Source: Hepatocystis sp. ex Piliocolobus tephrosceles
Lineage: Eukaryota > Apicomplexa > Aconoidasida > Haemosporida > Plasmodiidae
Assembly: GCA_902459845.2 (NCBI GenBank)
Contig: CABPSV020000573.1
Coordinates: 1 to 13,166, forward strand
Reading direction: 5' to 3'
DNA length: 13,166 nt
This document shows, in pieces, positions 7,666 through 13,166 of the stretch. The position numbers were made by a program, and so were the translations under genes. The notes below the pieces were generated by a model. It was given only the letters and a program-made list of their open reading frames with translations, did not search any database and was not told where the DNA came from. Each line of letters starts with the position of its first letter. Within the stretch, counting starts at the first letter, position 1.

Positions 7666-8457
7666 CTATATCTCTTCAAGTGCGTACGTTTTATTAGGAG
7701 TTAGAACAAATACTGAGGCTAAATTTACTTGAACATGTTTTTTATTATAATCATTTGCGTTTTCATTATGTTTGAATTGTAGTGTTATATTACGGGGAAA
7801 GTACTTCAAATACTTTTCTTTATTTTGAATGATATGTTGTTGAAAAAATATATATTTGTCTTTTATGTTTTCATGATTGGTTTGTTGTTCAAGGTTAAGT
7901 TCTTTTTTTTTAAAAAAATTATATTTATAATTAAAGAACGGGAAGGAACACATATATTTATTAATTTTTTTAAAATAGGAATTAAAAATACAAAAGGATT
8001 GTAATGTATATACAATCCATTTTAAATGTAAATGATTTGGTCTTAGTATTATATTATTTTTTTTAATATATAAAGGTATACAATAATGTTCTTTTGAATA
8101 TATATTTTTATCTAATAAATAAAAATCATTTAATGGTATATGTTCATCTTTATTTGTTATTAATAATAATATATATTCCATGCTTTTAATAAGTTTATCA
8201 ATTTGATTTTCATATAATGATATATCTTTTAAATTTGATTTTTTTTTAATTTTATAAATTAATAATTTTATTTTTAAAAATTTTTTTATACTATCTTCTT
8301 TTATAAATATAATAAAATTTTTCTTTTTACATGTGTTATTACCTATGTAAATATAATTAAAATCACAAGTTAAATCTTTAATTTTATGTTCATTTGTTTT
8401 TAGTAAATTAAAACCATATTTTTCTTCTATGTTTAGTAAAATATCATCATACATGTT
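7666..8457 (-). other. Repeat-poor C-terminal region of the J-domain protein
   Basis: Residues 1411-1673, starting NMYDDILLNI. Apart from Lys-rich turns, the composition is that of a folded segment: mixed hydrophobics, aromatics, Cys and few Asn runs. It includes a conserved-looking LRPNHLHLKWIVYTLQSF stretch at 1548-1565. It is the best query for homology searching because the N-terminal half would attract low-complexity hits. Confidence 0.6.
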
Positions 8458-11400
8458 CTGTTTACTTCTGCTTCTGTTGTTATAACTGTGGCTGGTACTA
8501 TGACGAATTTTAGGACTCACACTGTTACTACATTTATTATTACTATAATTATTATTATTATTATTATTATCACTACTATTATTATTATTATTACTATTAT
8601 TATTATTATTATTATTATAATTATTATTATTATAATTATTATTATTATAATTATTACTACTACTACTATTATTATTATTACTATTATTTAAAAAGGTGTC
8701 ATTCAAAAAAGCGTTGTTCAAAAAAGTTCTGCTATTTCTTCTTTTATCATGTGAACATGAATAAAATGATAAATTATTATTATAACCATTCATAACATTA
8801 AAATTATTATTAACGTTATTAATGTATTCTAAATCTATTACGTCGTGAATGTTTTTTTTTTGAGGCGAGGTATTATAAAATTTTAAATTATTTATAAGCA
8901 CTTTTTTAGGTGTACTATTATGAACATTATAATACATATTTTCCAAGTAGTGTTTATTTCTGCTTTGGTCATTTGTTTTAATCGAATTATCATATAATGA
9001 ACTTCTAAGTCTATCAAAAAAATTAGTATTCGCGTTTGTATAATTGAAAGAAAGAGGTGTAGTATTATCATATATGTCATTACTTGCATTATTATGTACA
9101 TCCATTTGACGTAATGGAATTATACAGTTTGTATGTTCTTTTGTTTTAATATGCTTAGAATTTATTTTGTTTACAGAATTTTCACATTCGTTTATAAAAC
9201 AACCATTATTATTGTTATAGTTATTATTTATCAAATAAGGGTCAGTTGTAATAAAATTGTTTTGTTTATTTATACTGTGTGATATTTTTGGTGTCCTAGA
9301 CCTTGATTCGTTGTTTATATTTTTATTCTTCCTATAACTAGCATTAGTTGTTTTGTTTCCCTTCCCATTTATATGGTTAAATATATTTACATCATTTTTT
9401 TTAGAATAAGATTTTTTAGGAGTGCAATACATTTCGTCTGATGCACTCTGTTGAGTAGATTCTATTATGTCATCTATTATATCACCACCAAAAAACAACT
9501 CAAACCATTTATAATAATCGTTAATATGTTGTTCGTTACTTTCATTGATAAATTTGTAAGGGAGAGGTGATAGTTCCATTTCATTAAAAAAATCGGGTAT
9601 GTATTTTTCGTCAGTTTCGCATGTTTTGTCAATTTTGTTCATATCGGGACCGTTTATATAGTTGCAATCCTCGTTAGAGTAGTTATTGTCATGGTAGTAC
9701 CCACTACTATAACAATCGGAATTAATCTTTTTCTGTTTACGTGGTGATAAGTTAATTATATCACTTTTAAACTTTTTGTTATTATTTTGTGTATATTGTA
9801 TATTTTTAAATGTTATATGTTCATTATGACTTGTGTCGTTACATAGATTTGTTTTTTGTTCTGAAGAGACAACCTTTCTTCCCATTTTATTAATTATAGA
9901 TTTTTGATAAAAATGATTAAATTGTAAATCTAATTTTTTAAATATATTGTTAATATTGTTTTTTTTTATAGTGTCAAAAATTGTAATTTCGTTTGTAATA
10001 TTTGAATATTCCGAAGTAGATGTTTCAAGATTTGTATCATCTGAATTATAACTTATTTGATGATAATCATTACATGAGATCGATTTTTCTAAACTATTGG
10101 TGTTATTGTTATTTTTTTTAAAATTTTTGTTTATTTTATTTTTATTATAAAAAATGGATGACATGTCAGGTGAATATGTAGGATATATATAAAATAAATT
10201 TTGAAATAAATAATTAGATTCGTTAAAAAAATAATATATTAATTTTTGTAATTCATTATATTGAACACTATTTATTTTTAAATCATGTTGATTATGTATA
10301 TAAGAAATATTATGATATTTTTGTATAAATAATTGATACATTTTGAATGTTTCATTATTATCTGTTAATGTTTCTTCATTTTTTTCTTCTTCGGATGATA
10401 TATTATAATCATAAAATTTATCATTTATTAATAAATCTAACATACTATGTCCATATTTATCATATATTTTTCTTTTTTTATCATTAATTAATATATCATA
10501 CGATAATTTTAATCCTAAAAATTCATGAATATCTCCTCCTTTATCTGGATGATGTATTTTAATTTTTTCCTTATAAGCTTTTTTTATTTCTTCTTTAGAG
10601 CAATTATATGGAACATTTAAGTATGTATATAAAGATTTTGTAATTTTATAATTTCTTTTTTTATATTCCTCTGTATTTGAATAATGATTTATATTTTTTT
10701 TGTTCTCTGTGTTATAGTAACAGTTTTTACTATAACTTTCGTTATCACTCTTGTGGTAGTTATTATTTTGAACTAAATTATTATTGTTGTGATTGTTTAT
10801 GTGGTACGTATCGTTATGGTATGTGTCGTTGATATTATTAGTATCGGTACTATTATGGACGGGAGTAACATGTATTACTTTTATATCATCATCATCATCA
10901 TCACAACTGTTCTGTTGGTTATGATCCAAACTAGAAGCAGTTGCCTCTTTAAAATAATTTTTTTCAAAAACTATACTTTTCCCATTTTTCGTACTTGTAA
11001 CATTTGTAGCATTGGTAATATTGGTATTATGGGTATTATCGGTATTATCGGTAACATCTGTAACATCTATGTACCCTGGATTTTTGTTTATTTCATTATT
11101 CCATTCTTTTGTATTTATAAATTCATTATTTTCAAAAGTAAATAATGACTGATAATTGTTTACTTCTGAATTGTCATCACTATTGTCATCACTATTGTCT
11201 TCATCATTGTTTTCACTGTTATCGATAAAAATCTTACTACAGGTTTTATTTTCGTCTTTATCTATCTTATTATTTATTTCATTTTTTTTAAAATCATCTA
11301 AAAAACATTTTTTGTTATTAATAAAAAAGTTTTTGCTTAACCTTTTTATTGATTCAGTGCTATTTAAATCGATAAAAGTTGGTTTTGTTTTTTTTTTAGC

Positions 11401-12687
11401 ATCATAATTGTCATCACAATTGTCATCACAATTGTCATCACTATAATCATCCGTAATATCAACTACAGTATTATTTACATTCCCATTGATTACATTCCCA
11501 TTGATTACATTCCCATTGATTACATTCCCATTGATTACACTCCCATTGATTATATTCCCATTGATTACATTTTTTTTTTCAACAATTTTATTATGTTCAT
11601 TTATTTTTACATCTTGTTTGTTATCATAATCATCCGTAATATAATATATAGTATTATTTACATTATAATGTGTTTCATATAATGTATTATAATTAATATC
11701 TTTTGTTTTTGAAATAGATTGATAAATTTTTTTATCATTTTTTGTATCTTTTATATTTGCTTCTTTATTATAAATTTGTTGGTTCGGATTTATCCGATTG
11801 TATGTAGAAGAATTCGAAACATGGTTTTCATTTTTTAAATTTTTATTATTACATTGTGTTTTTTGTGGTGAACAAACAAGTCTAATAAAATCGTATTTAT
11901 CTAATGAGCCACTGCTGCCTGTGTATGAATTTTTTTTATTATATCCATTTTTATTAATACTTCCATTGTTAATACTTTCATTGTTAATACTTTCATTATT
12001 AATACTTTCATTGTTAATACTTTCACTGTTCATACTGTAAGTGTTATCATCGTTTAGACTATATTTTGTGTTATATACATTTGTTAAACTTTTATTTGTT
12101 TTATTTACATTACTCGTTTTCGAATTTTTTGTGGGTGTCTGATTAAGTACATTGTCATACATAAACACATCATCCTCAACAGTTTTTACTTTTGTTTTTT
12201 TATTTTTAAGTGGCGATTGATATATTTGATTTTGCTTATTAGTTTTCGATTTTTTATTATTTGAAGTGTTACCAAAAGAAGAGGATTTTCTGACTTGTGT
12301 TAATGTTGTACTGTTTTCATCAATAATCACAAATTCGAGCTTATTTTGTTTTACATTTTTGTTCATTTTGTTTGGTAAATTGAAAGAATTTCGTACATCA
12401 GTAACTTCCGTTGATGTATTTGTTTCATTATGCTTATTTTGCAGTAATGAACCATCATTTTTTTTAAAAAATTTTTGTTTTATTTGTTTTGTAGGTGTAT
12501 TTTGTTCTATGTCAATAAAATTAATATAAAAATTTTCATCGGATATGTAATTATTCTTAGTATAATTTAGTTTTTTAATTTCATTTGCATTAAAATAATT
12601 TGAAATGTTATTAAATGTACTTTTGTGTTCATTATTATATTGTTTGTTCTTCAAATTAACACTTTCATTGTCCCTCCTGTTTTTCAT
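7666..12687 (-). CDS. Large J-domain (Hsp40/DnaJ-type) protein, Asn-rich, 1673 residues, intronless
   Basis: The J domain, which in this family stimulates Hsp70 ATPase activity, spans residues about 685-746. It begins LYTYLNVPYN, has helix II EIKKAYKEKIKIH, the HPD signature at 713-715, and a helix III/IV portion SYDILINDKKRKIYDKYG. There is no Gly/Phe linker, no CxxCxGxG zinc repeats, no signal peptide, no RxLxE/Q/D export motif that I could find and no membrane segment, so it fits the class C (type III) J proteins. Residues 1-680 are low-complexity and rich in Asn, Asp, Lys and Ser, with in-frame repeats. A less biased stretch follows the J domain (780-840). A compact aromatic island (WFELFFGGD) lies at 1061-1069. 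A poly-Asn block spans 1334-1384. The C-terminal 260 residues (1411-1673) are rich in Lys, Ile, Tyr and Phe, largely free of repeats, and may be an unrecognised folded domain. Basic clusters (KKKTK 431-435; KNKKTKVK 161-168; PRKQKK 982-987) and nine S/T-P-x-K sites make a nuclear or cell-cycle-linked role possible, but this is inference. Start: the first ATG in frame; stop TAG. Confidence 0.96.
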   Translation of the reverse strand: MKNRRDNESVNLKNKQYNNEHKSTFNNISNYFNANEIKKLNYTKNNYISDENFYINFIDIEQNTPTKQIKQKFFKKNDGSLLQNKHNETNTSTEVTDVRNSFNLPNKMNKNVKQNKLEFVIIDENSTTLTQVRKSSSFGNTSNNKKSKTNKQNQIYQSPLKNKKTKVKTVEDDVFMYDNVLNQTPTKNSKTSNVNKTNKSLTNVYNTKYSLNDDNTYSMNSESINNESINNESINNESINNGSINKNGYNKKNSYTGSSGSLDKYDFIRLVCSPQKTQCNNKNLKNENHVSNSSTYNRINPNQQIYNKEANIKDTKNDKKIYQSISKTKDINYNTLYETHYNVNNTIYYITDDYDNKQDVKINEHNKIVEKKNVINGNIINGSVINGNVINGNVINGNVINGNVNNTVVDITDDYSDDNCDDNCDDNYDAKKKTKPTFIDLNSTESIKRLSKNFFINNKKCFLDDFKKNEINNKIDKDENKTCSKIFIDNSENNDEDNSDDNSDDNSEVNNYQSLFTFENNEFINTKEWNNEINKNPGYIDVTDVTDNTDNTHNTNITNATNVTSTKNGKSIVFEKNYFKEATASSLDHNQQNSCDDDDDDIKVIHVTPVHNSTDTNNINDTYHNDTYHINNHNNNNLVQNNNYHKSDNESYSKNCYYNTENKKNINHYSNTEEYKKRNYKITKSLYTYLNVPYNCSKEEIKKAYKEKIKIHHPDKGGDIHEFLGLKLSYDILINDKKRKIYDKYGHSMLDLLINDKFYDYNISSEEEKNEETLTDNNETFKMYQLFIQKYHNISYIHNQHDLKINSVQYNELQKLIYYFFNESNYLFQNLFYIYPTYSPDMSSIFYNKNKINKNFKKNNNNTNSLEKSISCNDYHQISYNSDDTNLETSTSEYSNITNEITIFDTIKKNNINNIFKKLDLQFNHFYQKSIINKMGRKVVSSEQKTNLCNDTSHNEHITFKNIQYTQNNNKKFKSDIINLSPRKQKKINSDCYSSGYYHDNNYSNEDCNYINGPDMNKIDKTCETDEKYIPDFFNEMELSPLPYKFINESNEQHINDYYKWFELFFGGDIIDDIIESTQQSASDEMYCTPKKSYSKKNDVNIFNHINGKGNKTTNASYRKNKNINNESRSRTPKISHSINKQNNFITTDPYLINNNYNNNNGCFINECENSVNKINSKHIKTKEHTNCIIPLRQMDVHNNASNDIYDNTTPLSFNYTNANTNFFDRLRSSLYDNSIKTNDQSRNKHYLENMYYNVHNSTPKKVLINNLKFYNTSPQKKNIHDVIDLEYINNVNNNFNVMNGYNNNLSFYSCSHDKRRNSRTFLNNAFLNDTFLNNSNNNNSSSSNNYNNNNYNNNNYNNNNNNNSNNNNNSSDNNNNNNNYSNNKCSNSVSPKIRHSTSHSYNNRSRSKQNMYDDILLNIEEKYGFNLLKTNEHKIKDLTCDFNYIYIGNNTCKKKNFIIFIKEDSIKKFLKIKLLIYKIKKKSNLKDISLYENQIDKLIKSMEYILLLITNKDEHIPLNDFYLLDKNIYSKEHYCIPLYIKKNNIILRPNHLHLKWIVYTLQSFCIFNSYFKKINKYMCSFPFFNYKYNFFKKKELNLEQQTNHENIKDKYIFFQQHIIQNKEKYLKYFPRNITLQFKHNENANDYNKKHVQVNLASVFVLTPNKTYALEEI
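8536..8688 (-). repeat. Poly-Asn/Ser/Tyr block in the J-domain protein
   Basis: Residues 1334-1384 are almost entirely Asn with Ser, Tyr and Asp interruptions. Three YNNNN units lie at about 1347-1361. Asn is written mostly as AAT here, unlike the AAC-dominated run in the neighbouring membrane-protein gene. Confidence 0.93.
8683..8727 (-). repeat. Three FLNN/FLND units
   Basis: Residues 1321-1335 read TFLNN AFLND TFLNN, a 15-bp unit repeated three times, immediately before the poly-Asn block. Confidence 0.8.
10450..10635 (-). other. J domain with HPD motif
   Basis: Residues 685-746 of the large protein. The invariant His-Pro-Asp tripeptide, which in known J domains contacts the Hsp70 ATPase domain, is encoded at 10543-10551. 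It is followed by KGGD, and the KRKIYDKYG end of the domain is intact. This argues for a functional co-chaperone rather than a J-like domain with a lost HPD. Confidence 0.96.
10885..10902 (-). repeat. Six-Asp run
   Basis: Six consecutive GAT/GAC codons encode D596-D601. This is a short trinucleotide array within the J-domain gene, less than 90 residues before the J domain. Confidence 0.9.
10990..11067 (-). repeat. 9-bp repeats encoding VTD/NTD/NTH/NTN/ATN series
   Basis: Residues 541-566 form a run of three-residue units based on x-T-D or x-T-N. The DNA copies resemble GGTATTATC on the plus strand with base changes between units. Confidence 0.8.
11164..11196 (-). repeat. 12-bp repeats encoding NSDD
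   Basis: Residues 498-508 read NSDD NSDD NSE, from a plus-strand unit TCATCACTATTG. It is closely similar in design to the DDNC array further upstream in the same gene. Confidence 0.85.
11404..11439 (-). repeat. 12-bp repeats encoding DDNC/DDNY
   Basis: Residues 417-428 read DDNC DDNC DDNY, from a plus-strand unit CAATTGTCATCA repeated with one change in the last copy. Confidence 0.88.
11470..11571 (-). repeat. 15-bp repeats encoding NVING pentapeptides, about 7 copies
   Basis: Residues 373-406 read NVING, NIING, SVING, NVING, NVING, NVING and a truncated NVNN. The plus-strand unit is ATTACATTCCCATTG, and several copies are identical, which points to recent expansion. Confidence 0.93.
11953..12024 (-). 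repeat. 15-bp repeats encoding ESINN pentapeptides, about 5 copies
   Basis: Residues 222-245 read ESINN four times, followed by GSIN. The plus-strand unit is TTAATACTTTCATTG, with only small differences between copies. Confidence 0.93.
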
Positions 12688-12929
12688 ATTATGTCTATGG
12701 GTTTATAGGTTTGTGATTGTCTGTGTGTGTGTTTTTTTTTTTTTTTATTTTTTTATTTTTTTTTATTTTATTTTTTTTTTTTTTGTGCTTGGGTTAGGTT
12801 ATTGAATGTTTAACGCATCATTTGGTAAGTGTTTTTATTTTGGACCTAACAGCTTTCTTCAAACATGTATGCTTTTTAAACATGTAGGCTTTTTAAACTT
12901 GTTTGTTTTTTAAACTTGTTTGTTTTTTT

Positions 12930-13026
12930 AATTTGTTTGTTTGCTTTTTAATTTGTTTGTTTCTTAATTTGTTTGTTTGCTTTTTAATTTGTTTGTTTGC
13001 TTTTTAATTTGTTTGTTTGTTTTTTA
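12930..13026. repeat. 20-bp T-rich minisatellite, about 5 copies
   Basis: The unit AATTTGTTTGTTTGCTTTTT begins at 12930, 12966 and 12986. A shorter 16-bp variant lies at 12950 and a T-for-C variant at 13006. More degenerate copies (AAACTTGTTTGTTTTTT) precede the array. It shares the GTTTG and GCTT words with the 22-bp array at 6475-6584. Confidence 0.88.
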
Positions 13027-13087
13027 ATTTGTTTGTTTTTTTAATTTTTTTTTTTTTAATTTTTTTTTTTTTAATTTTTTTTTTTTT

Positions 13088-13119
<32 letters not shown>

Positions 13120-13166
<47 letters not shown>
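13120..13166. repeat. Poly(dT) run of at least 47 reaching the window edge
   Basis: From 13120 to the last base every position is T, and the preceding 60 bases are T interrupted by single A. The tract is open-ended at the window border, so its real length is unknown. Confidence 0.93.

Larger units (their letters stand above)
12688..13166. other. 5' flank of the J-domain gene, T-rich, to window edge
   Basis: Directly upstream of the start codon lies TTATG, then a GTGTGTGT-like stretch and T runs broken by single A. From about 12850 onward it is a series of related T-rich repeats that degrade into pure poly(dT). No ORF beyond repeat artefacts is visible. The promoter of the J-domain gene should lie here, but no individual motif can be called. 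Confidence 0.75.

Noticed and set aside
7635..7668. J-domain gene as a retrocopy, because it is intronless and an A28 tract follows the stop codon after three bases
   Set aside because: Long A runs occur throughout this window, intronless genes are common in such genomes, there are no target-site duplications that I can see, and a retroposed tail would be expected after a 3' UTR rather than at the stop.
8488..8691. Plus-strand poly-Ile/Thr frame
   Set aside because: Antisense reading of the poly-Asn block of the J-domain gene.

Overview
The window looks like nuclear DNA of a malaria parasite (Plasmodium) or a very close apicomplexan relative. It is extremely A+T-rich by eye. It carries long poly(dA)/poly(dT) and (AT)n tracts between genes, proteins full of asparagine and lysine with in-frame tandem repeats, short GT-AG introns with T-rich acceptors, and genes separated by long A/T-only stretches. 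The exact species cannot be read from the sequence. Runs as long as 77 A, and poly-Asn written almost purely in AAC, could help a database search place it.

Three protein genes are supported, all on the minus strand. (1) Positions 1-2111 hold the first 703 codons of a gene that runs off the left edge. It has an N-terminal block of about 190 residues with several membrane segments, then a low-complexity N/D/K-rich tail with 13 perfect DKNN repeats and a 43-residue poly-Asn run at the window edge. It has no stop in the window. (2) Positions 4840-6104 hold a small five-exon gene that I assembled from splice signals. Its five pieces sum to exactly 128 codons and encode a 127-residue protein ending in a 19-residue membrane segment, so it looks like a tail-anchored protein. 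(3) Positions 7666-12687 hold an intronless 1673-residue J-domain (Hsp40/DnaJ-type) protein with the HPD motif at 713-715, many in-frame Asn/Asp-rich repeats, a poly-Asn block, a lysine- and aromatic-rich C-terminal region, and nine complete S/T-P-x-K sites.

The spaces between genes (2112-4839, 6105-7665, 12688-13166) show no convincing genes. They contain homopolymers, (AT)n microsatellites and several clean minisatellites: 10-bp, 13-bp, 17-bp, 20-bp and 22-bp units. One short plus-strand ORF at 2541 with a good start context is mentioned as a weak candidate. I saw no tRNA, rRNA, CRISPR, transposon or integrated virus.

The genes share a strand but nothing in the sequence ties them into a common pathway; apicomplexan genes are transcribed individually. 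I do not see an obvious new multi-gene system. The most useful results are the two genes that a plain single-ORF scan would miss or cut up (genes 1 and 2) and the pattern of candidate phosphorylation sites in the J-domain protein. The window begins inside a trinucleotide repeat and ends inside poly(dT), so both edges may be contig or read-quality breaks.
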